Counted from the first letter of the stretch, positions 17,673 to 25,592 are shown. The stretch: DNA of 64,000 nt from Streptomyces solicavernae (GCF_029968095.1 NZ_JASCIR010000004.1:186001-250000); one strand, 5' to 3'. Program-made: numbers and translations. The notes: generated by a model not told the origin, from the letters alone.

Positions 17673-18797
17673 ATGGCACTGCGTATTCACTTCACGGCGG
17701 AGGACCTTGCGCGTACGACGGTGGCCGCGCGCCCGGACGTCATGTGGGAGCTGACGCTCAGTCTCCATCAGCTCCAGGCGTCCAGACCGGCCGCCCGCTG
17801 CCGACCCTGGGTCGGCCACGTACGGGACCGGCTGCGCGGGCGCGGGCGGCCGGACCTGCGGGGCGTGCTGAACCGGCTCACCGCGCTCGTACCGCCGCGC
17901 GGCAGCTTTCCGGACTTCCTCACTCCACCGGGCCAGCCACCCTTGGAGGACGGCTTGGAGCTGATCCGGAGCACTCGGCGCCGGGCGCTCGCCGCCGACC
18001 TCGCTGCGGTGTTCCGTACCCGTGAACGTCCGCTGTGGGTACGTCAGTTGGCCGACGGCGACCGGGAGGGGAGGCGCGAGCTGGCGCGGGCGCTCGCCGT
18101 GTACCACCGTGAGCTGGTCCACCCCTGCCTGGCCGGGCTGGACGAGACGCTGTTCGCGGAGCGTGCGGCGTGCGGGCGGCGCGTCCTGGACGGCGGGGTC
18201 GGGCGGTTGCTCGGCACGCTGTCGCCGACGATGCGGTGGGCCTGGCCCGTACTCAGTGCCGACTATCCGGTCGACCGGGACCTGCGTCTCGGCGGGCGGG
18301 GCATCACGCTCGTTCCGTCCTTCTTCTGCGTGGCCCCGGTCACGCTGATCGACCCGGAGCTGCCGCCGGTGCTCGTCTATCCGGCCCGGGAGGGGGAGCG
18401 GCCGGGAGCGCCCGGGGCCGGGGCCGGGGCGGGTACCCGGGGCCGGGCGTGCGCGGCGGTCGACGGCCTGGCCCCGGTGCTCGGGCGCACGCGGGCGCTG
18501 GCGATCCGGGCGCTGACCCACCCCTGCTCGACCAGTGAACTCGCCCTGCGCATCGGGGTGTCGGCGGCAAGCGCCAGCAGGCACGCGACGGCGCTGCGGG
18601 ACGCGGGCCTGGTCACCAGCACGCGGCTGGGCGGCGAGGTGCTGCATGTGGCGACCCCGCTGGGGGCGGAGCTGGCCGGGGCGGGGGTCGGTGGCTCCGG
18701 GGTTGGCGGTGGCGGTGGCGGGGGCGGCGGTGCCGGGGTTGGCGGTGGCGGGGGCGGCGGTGCCGGAGGCGAAGGGTCCGTTTGCGCCAGGGCGTAA
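17673..18797 (+). CDS. DUF5937/ArsR-type transcriptional regulator with a Gly-rich tail
   Basis: A 374-residue protein. The N-terminal 250 residues (MALRIHFTAEDLARTTVAARPD...) match, from memory, the DUF5937 domain common in Streptomyces regulators. Residues about 265-330 form a winged helix of ArsR type (RALAIRALTHPCSTSELALRIGVSAASASRHATALRDAGLVT). The last 35 residues are almost only Gly, Ala and Val, produced by a GGGGTTGGCGGTGGC-type DNA expansion, and end SVCARA. The tail may result from slippage moving the original stop. Targets are unknown. Confidence 0.78.
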   Translation: MALRIHFTAEDLARTTVAARPDVMWELTLSLHQLQASRPAARCRPWVGHVRDRLRGRGRPDLRGVLNRLTALVPPRGSFPDFLTPPGQPPLEDGLELIRSTRRRALAADLAAVFRTRERPLWVRQLADGDREGRRELARALAVYHRELVHPCLAGLDETLFAERAACGRRVLDGGVGRLLGTLSPTMRWAWPVLSADYPVDRDLRLGGRGITLVPSFFCVAPVTLIDPELPPVLVYPAREGERPGAPGAGAGAGTRGRACAAVDGLAPVLGRTRALAIRALTHPCSTSELALRIGVSAASASRHATALRDAGLVTSTRLGGEVLHVATPLGAELAGAGVGGSGVGGGGGGGGGAGVGGGGGGGAGGEGSVCARA

Positions 18798-18878
18798 TCC
18801 CCTGGCCGGGGCCGGTGGGTCCCCTCTCCCATAGTCATGGCCACACCAAGTGGCGACCGTGAACGGGGAGGGAAAGCA

Positions 18879-20342
18879 GTGAAGAGACGCATAGCCACCG
18901 TGCTCGGCGGCATCCTGGCGGCGGGCTTGCTCAGCATGCCGACGGCCGCGGCGGAGGATCCACCGGACCGCCCGGACTTCAAGGCGCCGTTCTCCTGCGA
19001 CCAGACGTGGGCGATGTTCACGTACGGAGGGCACGGCCCTGACGACGGCAGTCAGGAGCAGAAGCGCATCGACATGCAGTGGACGGAGGGCGAGACCGAA
19101 GGGGCCGCTATCGTGGCCTCGGCAGGCGGCACGGTGTCGCACGTCGAACCGGGCGGTGTGCACATCGACCACGGCAACGGCTGGTTCACCCAGTACCTGC
19201 ACATGAAGGACCGGGTGCCGGAGGGAACCGAGGTCGGGCAGGGGGACCGGATCGGCGCCGCAAGCAATGTGGGAACCGGGGTCGTCCACCTCCACTACCA
19301 GCAGATGTACGACTTCGACGGCAACGGCTACCCCACAGAGGGGAACCAGGGCCCCGCCGAGCTCGTCTACCCCGTGATCCAGGGCAAGGAGTACCGGCTC
19401 ACCCCGGAGAACGGTGAGAACCTCAAGAGCACCAACTGCGACGGCGACGGCGGCGAGCCCGAGCCCGAGCCCGAGCCCGAGGACACCACCCTCGCCTACA
19501 CCGGCGACAAGAGCATCGCCAACGGCTCCGAGGCCACCCTCTCCGCCGAGCTGAGGACCAAGGACTCGGACGAGCCCGTGGAGGGCCGCGAGGTCTCCTT
19601 CGAGCTCGGCTCCGAGGACGGCGGCGGCGCCGTGCAGACCTGTGACGGAGAGACGGACGCCGACGGCACGGCGAGCTGCACGGTCGAGGTCGCGGACCAG
19701 AAGCTGACGGACGACGGCACGGTGCCGCTCACCGCCACCTTCGCGGGCGACGACGCGTACGTGAAGTCCAAGGCCGAGGCGGACCTCAAACTCCAGCACA
19801 TGGAGGGCCGTTCGTACGGTCTCGCCGCCGAGGTTCCGCTCCCGCTGCTCCCGCTGAGCATCGACCCGACCCCGGACACCGGCACCCTCCGCACGGCCGA
19901 GGCGGAGAGCCTGGGCCCCGAGTGCGCCGAGGGCGTCAACGCGGTGGTCCTGAACGCCGACGCGCTCTGCGCCGAGGTCGCCGCGAAGGTCGGCCCGAGC
20001 GCGGTCACGTCGACCGCGACCGTCGCCGACGTGAGCATCGGCCTGCCCGGCCTCCCGGTCGTGGGCGTCTCCGGGCTCACCTCGAAGTCGACCAGCAGCT
20101 GTGAGGCGTCGACCGGCAGCGTCGAGCTGGAACTGACGGTCGCCGGTACCCCGGTCGAGATACCGGACACGCCGGGCTTCGAGGTCGACCTCGGACTCGC
20201 GGGCAAGCTCGTGGTCAACGAGCAGATCCCGGTGGACGGCGCCGACAAGGGCCTCACGGTCAACGCCGTGCACCTGACGACCCTCGCGGGCGCGGATGTG
20301 GTGATCGGCTCCAGCACATCCAGCGCGCACGACTGCGCGTAG
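18879..20342 (+). CDS. Secreted M23/LytM-like protein with Ig-like domain, first zinc ligand missing
   Basis: 487 residues from GTG 18879, chosen for the GGGGAGGG site 7 bases upstream and because it begins a clear signal peptide (KRRIATVLGGILAAGLLSMPTAAA). Residues about 40-170 resemble an M23 peptidase domain: ASAGGTVSHVEPGG, HIDHGNGWFTQYLHM and the second zinc motif HLHYQ. At the first HxxxD motif the sequence reads QKRIDMQW, lacking the His. A Glu/Pro linker (about 183-193) is followed by a bacterial Ig-like domain (about 193-290). The remaining 195 residues form a beta-rich domain with Cys pairs that I do not recognise. It may bind cell wall rather than cut it. Confidence 0.65.
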   Translation: MKRRIATVLGGILAAGLLSMPTAAAEDPPDRPDFKAPFSCDQTWAMFTYGGHGPDDGSQEQKRIDMQWTEGETEGAAIVASAGGTVSHVEPGGVHIDHGNGWFTQYLHMKDRVPEGTEVGQGDRIGAASNVGTGVVHLHYQQMYDFDGNGYPTEGNQGPAELVYPVIQGKEYRLTPENGENLKSTNCDGDGGEPEPEPEPEDTTLAYTGDKSIANGSEATLSAELRTKDSDEPVEGREVSFELGSEDGGGAVQTCDGETDADGTASCTVEVADQKLTDDGTVPLTATFAGDDAYVKSKAEADLKLQHMEGRSYGLAAEVPLPLLPLSIDPTPDTGTLRTAEAESLGPECAEGVNAVVLNADALCAEVAAKVGPSAVTSTATVADVSIGLPGLPVVGVSGLTSKSTSSCEASTGSVELELTVAGTPVEIPDTPGFEVDLGLAGKLVVNEQIPVDGADKGLTVNAVHLTTLAGADVVIGSSTSSAHDCA

Positions 20343-20373
20343 CCGCTGCGCCGCAGCTGCAGGCACTTCGCAA

Positions 20374-20412
20374 CTTCGCCCCGCCGAGCGGAATCTGCTC
20401 GGCGGGGCGAAG
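20374..20412 (+). terminator. Strong hairpin terminator
   Basis: CTTCGCCCCGCCGAGC (20374-20389) pairs perfectly with GCTCGGCGGGGCGAAG (20397-20412) around a 7-base loop, 31 bases after the stop of the M23-like gene. No T-run follows, which is usual for streptomycete terminators. Confidence 0.9.
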
Positions 20413-20430
20413 GGGCGTTAGCGCGCATAT

Positions 20431-20493
20431 CGGGCAATAGCGCCAATAATGCCAATTGTATCAATCACGCCAATAACGCTAATTACGTCAATT
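20431..20493. repeat. AT-rich array of seven 9-bp repeats upstream of the WXG100-like cassette
   Basis: Units start every 9 bases from 20431 to 20485: CGGGCAATA, GCGCCAATA, ATGCCAATT, GTATCAATC, ACGCCAATA, ACGCTAATT, ACGTCAATT. The shared core is CAAT in a consensus of about ACGCCAATW. The array lies about 165 bases before the first gene of the cassette and is much more AT-rich than the surroundings. It may be a multi-site operator or a bent promoter region. On the minus strand it merely reads as a repetitive Ile-rich peptide. Confidence 0.85.
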
Positions 20494-20658
20494 CCGGAAT
20501 TCAGCTGATGTCTGGTGAGTTGTCGGTTGACGCTCGATATCCATCCGGCGGCCCCGGAAATCGTGGACGGTGATGTGACGTGCCATTCGGGCCATGGCAT
20601 GATCGGACGCATTCGTCGGCCGATGTGAATTCTGGTGCGCGGAAACGGGAGGGCCCAC

Positions 20659-20964
20659 GTGGGAGATCATTTCAAGACCGATATTGATCAATTGGCTGCG
20701 TTCAACAAGGACCTCACCGAGGCACATGACTCCCTCGAACAGGTCCGCCAGGCCCTCCAGCACGTCCGGTCCGACCAGGTCGGCACAGCGGAGCTGGACG
20801 AGGCGTGCGACGACTTCCAGGAGCGCTGGAAGTACGGGAACGAGCAGATCAAAGAGCGTATCGGCAAAGTCACCGAGGGCCTGCAGCAGAACACGGACAA
20901 CTACCGCGAGATTGAGACCTCCCTGGAGGAGAGCTTCAAGCGCGCCGCGGCTGCGGGGAAGTGA
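20659..20964 (+). CDS. WXG100-like small helical protein
   Basis: A 101-residue protein. GTG 20659 (VGDHFKTDIDQL) is preferred over an upstream GTG because GGGAGGG ends 6 bases before it. The length and two-helix prediction fit the WXG100/ESAT-6 fold. The turn reads WKYG (Trp57 to Gly60) instead of WXG. It overlaps the next gene by GTGA and heads a four-gene cassette. WXG100 proteins are usually exported by the type VII system, but no EccC-type ATPase lies in this window. Export is therefore inferred. Confidence 0.65.
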   Translation: MGDHFKTDIDQLAAFNKDLTEAHDSLEQVRQALQHVRSDQVGTAELDEACDDFQERWKYGNEQIKERIGKVTEGLQQNTDNYREIETSLEESFKRAAAAGK

Positions 20965-22271
20965 GCACGATGGCCCAGAACCCCTACGTACACCTCGGCT
21001 GGAATCCCGTTCCCGGTGAGGCGGGCGAAGTCGAGAAGCTCCGTACGCAGCTCACGAAATCGGCGACCGCGCTGCAGACCGCGTACCAGAAGATCGACAA
21101 ACTCCTCGGCGAGTCCAGCTTCTGGGAAGGCGACGCCGCCGTGGGCTTCCGGGAGGCCCTCGACGGCGACCTGCCGAAGTACATGAAGGACGCCCACAAG
21201 TCGCTGAGCCTCGCCGCCGGCCACCTCGGCTCCTGGCACGGCGGCCTGACCAGCCGCAAGGAGCTGGCCAAGAAGTACGACGCCGAAGCGGCCGACCACA
21301 AGGGCGACCTGAAGGCGGCCAACTCCCAGCACGAGTCGGCCAAGCAGAACCCGGACCTGAAGCTCAAGGACCAGACGTTCACCGAGGGCCCGGAGCTGGA
21401 GGCCGCCCAGGCCCGCCTCAACGCGGCCACCACCCGCCTCAACGAAGCGGTCACCGCCGTCAACAACGCGCAGGGCGCATTGGACGACGTGCTGCGCAAG
21501 GCGCGGGAACTGGAGAGTACGCACGAGTCGGACGCGCGGGACCTGGCGCGGAAGCTCAAGGACTCCACCAAGGACCTGGCGCCCGAGGAGCCCGGCTGGC
21601 TGAGCAAGGCACTCAGCTGGATCGGCGACAACCTGACGAACATCCTCAGCGTCCTTGCGGCGGTGGCGGGGCTGCTCGCGTTGCTGTGCACGGGGCCGTT
21701 CGGGATCGCCATGCTGCTCGCCGCGGGCGCGCTCAGCCTGGCCACCATGGGATCCCGGCTCGCCGACCCGAAGGTACGGGCCTCACTCGCCGACGGTTTC
21801 ACCAAGGGGGAGTTCGACTCGGACTTCTGGGCGAACTCCATCGGCCTCGCCGGTGACGCCCTCGGGGCCGTGCCCGGCGTGGGCGCCGCGACCCGGGGCC
21901 TCAACGGCGCGATCCAGTCGACCCGCTTCGCGAACGAAGCCGTCAGCGCCGGGCAGTTCCTGGGCCGGTTCGCCGACGACACGGTCACGGCCGCCGGGCG
22001 GCTGATGCCCAGCATGACCGACGCCGGTCCGATCGGGAACCTGATCGTCCGCGGCGTCGGCGGCGGCGAGGGCCTCACCAAGGGCCTGGCCCTCGCGTCA
22101 CCCATCGCCGGTGTCGGCACCGCAGGCTTCGGCCTCGCCGCCGACCAGATCGACGCGCTGAAGCCGGGCGGGGACACGGCCACGGGCATCGACGGCGGCC
22201 GCGCGGGGATCTTCGACGGACCCGGCGCTATCGCCCCGATCCAGGCGACGCTGCGGGCGGTGCTGCGATGA
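20961..22271 (+). CDS. WXG-domain protein with hydrophobic hairpin (type VII effector-like)
   Basis: A 436-residue protein starting at GTG 20961 overlapping the previous stop (ATG 20970 is an alternative). Residues about 10-90 resemble a WXG domain with FWEGDAAVGFREAL near 54-67. A long coiled-coil helix (about 95-195) follows. Next is a hydrophobic double segment (about 228-262, NILSVLAAVAGLLALLCTG and IAMLLAAGALSL). The C-terminus is Gly/Ala-rich with no recognised catalytic motif. This resembles actinobacterial T7SS-linked polymorphic proteins that carry a transmembrane domain. Whether the last 170 residues are a toxin is unknown. Confidence 0.6.
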   Translation: MSTMAQNPYVHLGWNPVPGEAGEVEKLRTQLTKSATALQTAYQKIDKLLGESSFWEGDAAVGFREALDGDLPKYMKDAHKSLSLAAGHLGSWHGGLTSRKELAKKYDAEAADHKGDLKAANSQHESAKQNPDLKLKDQTFTEGPELEAAQARLNAATTRLNEAVTAVNNAQGALDDVLRKARELESTHESDARDLARKLKDSTKDLAPEEPGWLSKALSWIGDNLTNILSVLAAVAGLLALLCTGPFGIAMLLAAGALSLATMGSRLADPKVRASLADGFTKGEFDSDFWANSIGLAGDALGAVPGVGAATRGLNGAIQSTRFANEAVSAGQFLGRFADDTVTAAGRLMPSMTDAGPIGNLIVRGVGGGEGLTKGLALASPIAGVGTAGFGLAADQIDALKPGGDTATGIDGGRAGIFDGPGAIAPIQATLRAVLR

Positions 22272-23083
22272 CGGACAACCAGGCGACGGACAACCAGGTG
22301 ACGGACAACCAGGTGACGGAAGGCCATGGGGGTGCGGGTACCGAGGGCGGCGCGGCCGACCCCTCGCTGCGCCTCGTGATCGACGACTCGGCCCGGGACA
22401 CGACCGCCAAGCTGTGGTACGCGCTGCCCGACGGCTATCTCGACGTCCCCCTCGCCGCGCTCGACCCGGCCCCGGGCACCGAGTACGAGGACCACTTCAC
22501 CAGCGTCATGGCGCTCATCCTGAGCTGCGTACCCGAGGAGCAGCGCGCTGTGTACGCGGGCGCGCTGCGGGACATGCGGTTCTTCGTCACGCAGATGCGC
22601 GCCGAGGGCGTCATCGGCTGCTCGCTCGGGATGCACTTCGCCGACGACGGCTCGTCGGCGATGTCCGTGGTCACGGCCGCCCTGAAGGACGTCGAGTGGG
22701 CGCCCCCGAAAGCCATGGCGGTGCGCGCGGCGTCCGCGCGGGAGAACGTCACGGACGTGGAACTGCTCCGGCTTCCCGGCGGGCGGCCCGGATCGTTCTG
22801 CGACACCCTCGTCACCGCGCCCGCGGTCGCTGGGATGCCCGCGCAGGACCTCTACCAGTGCGACGTGTACATCCCCGCGCCCTCCGGGTATCAGCTGGCG
22901 GTGCTGTCGCTGAGCACCACGGCCGTCGGCTCCCGCGGGCACTACCGCGACCTCTTGAAGGGCGTGGCGCACACCGTGTCCTTCCAGGATCCGCTGCCGG
23001 AGATCGAGCGGGCCGTGCAAGCCGACCGGAACGACGGGGAGTCCGGCACCATCAAGGACGGCATCACGGCCGACTTCGGCTGA
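22268..23083 (+). CDS. Conserved protein of the WXG cassette
   Basis: 271 residues, ATGA overlap with the preceding gene. The first 18 residues are a repeat (DNQ(A/V)T three times) from a 15-bp DNA repeat. The rest is a soluble alpha/beta protein. The segments DVYIPAPSGYQLAVLSLST and YRDLLKGVAHTVSF are reminiscent of the Mog1/PsbP/LpqN fold, where a C-terminal helix ends with a phrase of this kind. That comparison is tentative. Tight coupling implies it works with the WXG proteins, perhaps as chaperone or immunity partner. Confidence 0.5.
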   Translation: MTDNQATDNQVTDNQVTEGHGGAGTEGGAADPSLRLVIDDSARDTTAKLWYALPDGYLDVPLAALDPAPGTEYEDHFTSVMALILSCVPEEQRAVYAGALRDMRFFVTQMRAEGVIGCSLGMHFADDGSSAMSVVTAALKDVEWAPPKAMAVRAASARENVTDVELLRLPGGRPGSFCDTLVTAPAVAGMPAQDLYQCDVYIPAPSGYQLAVLSLSTTAVGSRGHYRDLLKGVAHTVSFQDPLPEIERAVQADRNDGESGTIKDGITADFG

Positions 23084-23100
23084 CCCGGGACGACTGAGGA

Positions 23101-23730
23101 GTGAGCGTGTACGCGAAGCAGGGCGGGCTCGAAGGACCGTTCGCCGGGCCGGTGGCCTGGGACGACCCGGGCACTCCCGCAGCCTGGTCCCGCTCCGTGG
23201 CCGGCCAGACGGCCAAGTTCGTCGGCTGGTGGGCGCTGTGGGTGGGCGTGCTGTACGTGACGGTGGGCGTGCTGCCGGAGTGGGCGGCCATTCCGGCGGC
23301 CCTGGTGCTGTGCGTGATCGCGTACAACGCCGTGATGTCCGGCGACAGGCTGGGCAAGTTCCGGCGGATGCGCCGCATCCTGAAGACCTACCCCTGGCGG
23401 CGGCAGCCGGGCGGCGTCCAGTACGACCCGCGCGGGCGCAAGGCCCAGTTCCGCCTGCCCGACCCGGACAAGCCGGAGAAGTCCGTGTCCCCGAAGCTGT
23501 CCGGCCTCTTCCTCCGCCCCTGGGACCGCATCGCCCGCAAGGGCGTCGACGAGATCGTGTACGCGGGCGACCCCCGGTTCGCATGCGTGATCGCCGAACC
23601 CGGCCCGCGCTCCCTGAGCTACGTCTCCCAGCCCACCGCGTACAACCGCCGCACCTCCCCCCGCCGCAAGGGCCTCAGCCCCGAGGCGCGGCAGCGGGCC
23701 CGGGCGATCGGGGCGCGGGTCGCGGACTGA
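23101..23730 (+). CDS. Two-helix membrane protein of the WXG cassette
   Basis: 209 residues from GTG 23101 with GAGGAG just upstream. Two adjacent transmembrane helices lie at about residues 38-58 and 60-82 (VGWWALWVGVLYVTVGVL, AIPAALVLCVIAYNAVM). The rest is a basic cytoplasmic domain (about 83-209) including RFACVIAEPG. No known family recognised. It is the last gene of the cassette; its end overlaps a convergent small gene by 56 bases. Confidence 0.6.
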   Translation: MSVYAKQGGLEGPFAGPVAWDDPGTPAAWSRSVAGQTAKFVGWWALWVGVLYVTVGVLPEWAAIPAALVLCVIAYNAVMSGDRLGKFRRMRRILKTYPWRRQPGGVQYDPRGRKAQFRLPDPDKPEKSVSPKLSGLFLRPWDRIARKGVDEIVYAGDPRFACVIAEPGPRSLSYVSQPTAYNRRTSPRRKGLSPEARQRARAIGARVAD

Positions 23731-23947
23731 CGCCCCTGCGCAGTGCGGCGGTGAGCGCTCGCGCGGTGGGGATGTTGCAGCGGCCCAACTCCACGAGGGG
23801 GACGGCGGGCTCGCCCACGTACGCGAGGGGGTCGACCCGCAGGGAGGGCAGCGTGATCCCCGCTTCCGTGAGCGCTTCGGCCAGCGCGCGGCGGGCCGCC
23901 TCGGCGTCCTCGACGGTCACATCCTGAGCTGCGCTTCGACGGTTCAC
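23675..23947 (-). CDS. Small conserved Streptomyces protein beside an XRE/DUF397 set
   Basis: 90 residues starting at GTG 23947, which overlaps the stop of the upstream small gene (GTGA). The sequence NRRSAAQDVTVEDAEAARRALAEALTEAGITLPSLRVDPL and the ending VELGRCNIPTARALTAAL match, from memory, a recurring small protein found near XRE/DUF397 pairs. The reading frame continues into the end of the convergent gene. Function unknown. Confidence 0.6.
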   Translation of the reverse strand: MNRRSAAQDVTVEDAEAARRALAEALTEAGITLPSLRVDPLAYVGEPAVPLVELGRCNIPTARALTAALRRGVSPRPAPRSPGPAAAPRG

Positions 23948-24183
23948 AGGACCTCCCCCCTGCTGCGCGCGTTCGCCCGCGCGGTGCCGGCGCGCAGGCG
24001 CTGTGCGGGGTCGGCGAGTTGTACGTCCTCGGGAGCGGCCTCCCACTCCCTCCCGCCCCGTTCGGGCCGGAGAAACCAGCGCCCGCAGCACTCGCCCCGG
24101 AACTCACCGAGCCGGTCGCGCCTTACGTCCCGTACGAGGGTGCCGATGGCTGGGGCGGGGGCGGGCATGTGGTCTGCGCACAT
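23944..24183 (-). CDS. Small conserved Streptomyces protein
   Basis: 79 residues starting at ATG 24183 behind GAGAGGAG. It contains GTLVRDVRRDRLGEF and ends TARANARSRGEVL, recalling a small family found divergent from XRE regulators in streptomycetes. The first half resembles a small SH3-like beta barrel, but that is only an impression. It overlaps the next gene by four bases and is divergent from the XRE gene, 103 bases away. Confidence 0.6.
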   Translation of the reverse strand: MCADHMPAPAPAIGTLVRDVRRDRLGEFRGECCGRWFLRPERGGREWEAAPEDVQLADPAQRLRAGTARANARSRGEVL

Positions 24184-24286
24184 AATTGCTCCTCTCTGTA
24201 GCGGAGTGGCTACCAGGAGCTTCAGGTTGGCCTAGGGTCGAAGCGTCTTCAACTTGCGTTATTTGTGCGGAGAGTTGGGTGCCCAG

Positions 24287-25117
24287 ATGGTGAACCGCAA
24301 GGAGCTCGACCCCGAGAAATCGCCGAGTGCCGCATTCGGCCAGCGTCTGCGTGAGTTACGCGACGAGCGGGGCTGGACGCAGGACGAGCTGGCGGAGCGG
24401 ATCGGTTGCTCGGGTACGCACATTTCCGCGATCGAAACTGGTCGTCGACCCCCAACTCGCCGCTTTGCGCAAGGTGCCGACAGAGCGTTCGGCACCGGGG
24501 ACAGGCTCGTCCGCCAGTGCCGCGCCGCACGGCATACGTCGCTGCTGGAGGGGTTCCCTGAGTACGTCACGCATGAAGCGCGCGCTGCGGAGATCCGGCT
24601 GTACGAGGTCGGTGTCATCCCAGGCATCCTCCAGACGCCCGGGTACGCGTCGGCGCTGACGGCACGCTCCGTCGAACGCGGCGCGATCACGCCTGAGCAA
24701 GGGGAGGAGCGCAACTCCCTTCCCGCGACGCGTCAGGCGGCGCTGGACCGGGACCCGCTCCCGCTCGTCTTCGTCGTACTGGACGAAAGCTGCTTGCGGC
24801 GACCCGTCGGGGGACCCGCGGTCATGGATGAACAGTTGGCGAGCCTGACCAAATTCGCTGCGCAACCGAACACCTTGCTCCAGGTGGCCCCGTTCGACCT
24901 GGGGGACCGCCGTCCGCTCAGTCTGCCGCTCTACGTCCTGACGATGTCGAATCGCTCCCTGATCTCCTACGCAGAGTCCGCGCACCGAGGCCAACTCGAA
25001 CAAGAAACAGCCTCTGTGGTGCCCTTGTTGACGGCATACCATCAACTCCAGGCCGAATCGCTCTCCCAGGCGGAGTCCGTGGCCATGATCAACCGGTTAC
25101 GAAAGGGCACCCCGTGA
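24287..25117 (+). CDS. XRE-family regulator with DUF5753 domain
   Basis: 276 residues from ATG 24287, chosen over an upstream TTG because CGGAGAG precedes it and the helix-turn-helix then starts at a normal distance. Residues about 18-70 are the XRE domain (FGQRLRELRDERGWTQDELAERIGCSGTHISAIETG). About 90-265 form the DUF5753 domain, with YEVGVIPGILQTPGYA. Such regulators nearly always pair with DUF397 proteins, as here. The GTGA overlap with the DUF397 gene indicates translational coupling. WhiJ is a known relative with a developmental role; the role here is unknown. Confidence 0.88.
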   Translation: MVNRKELDPEKSPSAAFGQRLRELRDERGWTQDELAERIGCSGTHISAIETGRRPPTRRFAQGADRAFGTGDRLVRQCRAARHTSLLEGFPEYVTHEARAAEIRLYEVGVIPGILQTPGYASALTARSVERGAITPEQGEERNSLPATRQAALDRDPLPLVFVVLDESCLRRPVGGPAVMDEQLASLTKFAAQPNTLLQVAPFDLGDRRPLSLPLYVLTMSNRSLISYAESAHRGQLEQETASVVPLLTAYHQLQAESLSQAESVAMINRLRKGTP

Positions 25118-25323
25118 CGACCGAATCCCCCCGCTGGTTCAAGTCCTCGTACAGCGAGAACGGCGGAGCTTGCGTCGAGGTAGCCGTGAACCTCGCCAAT
25201 ACCCACGGCACCGTCCCCGTCCGCGACTCCAAGAACCCGGTTGGCCCCATCCTGAACGTTCCCGCGGACGCGTTCTCCTCCTTCATCGAGGGCGTCAAAG
25301 GCGGAGGGTGGGGCACCGCCTGA
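25114..25323 (+). CDS. DUF397 protein, first copy
   Basis: 69 residues: RWFKSSYSENGGACVEVAVN, then VPVRDSKNP and DAFSSFIEGVK, the full DUF397 pattern. DUF397 proteins partner with adjacent XRE/DUF5753 regulators and probably modulate them. The start overlaps the regulator's stop, and the stop overlaps the second copy's ATG by one base. Confidence 0.88.
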   Translation: MTTESPRWFKSSYSENGGACVEVAVNLANTHGTVPVRDSKNPVGPILNVPADAFSSFIEGVKGGGWGTA

Positions 25324-25523
25324 TGGAACCGCAGTTCTTCAAGTCCTCGTACAGCAACAACGGCGGCGACTGCGTGGAGGTCGCCATCAACCTCGCCGGC
25401 ACCCACGGCACCGTCCCCGTCCGGGACTCCAAGACCTCCGCCGGCCCTGTCCTGAACGTTCCCGCGGACGCGTTCGCCTCCTTCGTGGCCGGTGTCAAGC
25501 GCGGGCAGCTGGGCGTCGGCTGA
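25323..25523 (+). CDS. DUF397 protein, second copy
   Basis: 66 residues: FFKSSYSNNGGDCVEVAIN, VPVRDSKTSAGPVLNVPADAF. Close to the first copy at protein and DNA level, so the two arose by local duplication. The ATG shares its A with the first copy's TGA. Two DUF397 partners for one regulator may give combinatorial control. Confidence 0.88.
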   Translation: MEPQFFKSSYSNNGGDCVEVAINLAGTHGTVPVRDSKTSAGPVLNVPADAFASFVAGVKRGQLGVG

Positions 25524-25537
25524 TCGTCCGGCCAACG

Positions 25538-25574
25538 GCCGTGCCTCGTACCCGGGTTGGGCGCGGGGCACGGC
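25538..25574. terminator. Hairpin between convergent genes
   Basis: GCCGTGCC (25538-25545) pairs with GGCACGGC (25567-25574) around a 21-base loop that contains a further CCCGGGTT. It lies between the second DUF397 gene and the minus-strand exported protein gene. Confidence 0.6.
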
Positions 25575-25592
25575 TTCCTCCCGGACTGCCGT

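Noticed and set aside
17622-20366. 914-codon minus-strand frame, and similar 700-1100-codon frames at 9873-13349, 29444-32356, 38453-41536 and 47603-50812
   Set aside because: Each is opposite well-supported genes with clear motifs and signal peptides. Composition is that of third-position GC shadows.
20418-20612. 64-codon minus-strand frame rich in Ile/Val across the 9-bp repeats
   Set aside because: It is simply the translation of the repeat array and terminator; no ribosome site, and it is better explained as DNA structure.
20659-23730. Complete type VII secretion locus
   Set aside because: No FtsK/SpoIIIE-type EccC, EccB, EccD or mycosin gene is present in the window.
23619-24107. Longer minus-strand frames over the two small genes at 23675-24183
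   Set aside because: The overlapping GTGA arrangement and recognised sequences support two short genes; the longer frame has no family resemblance.
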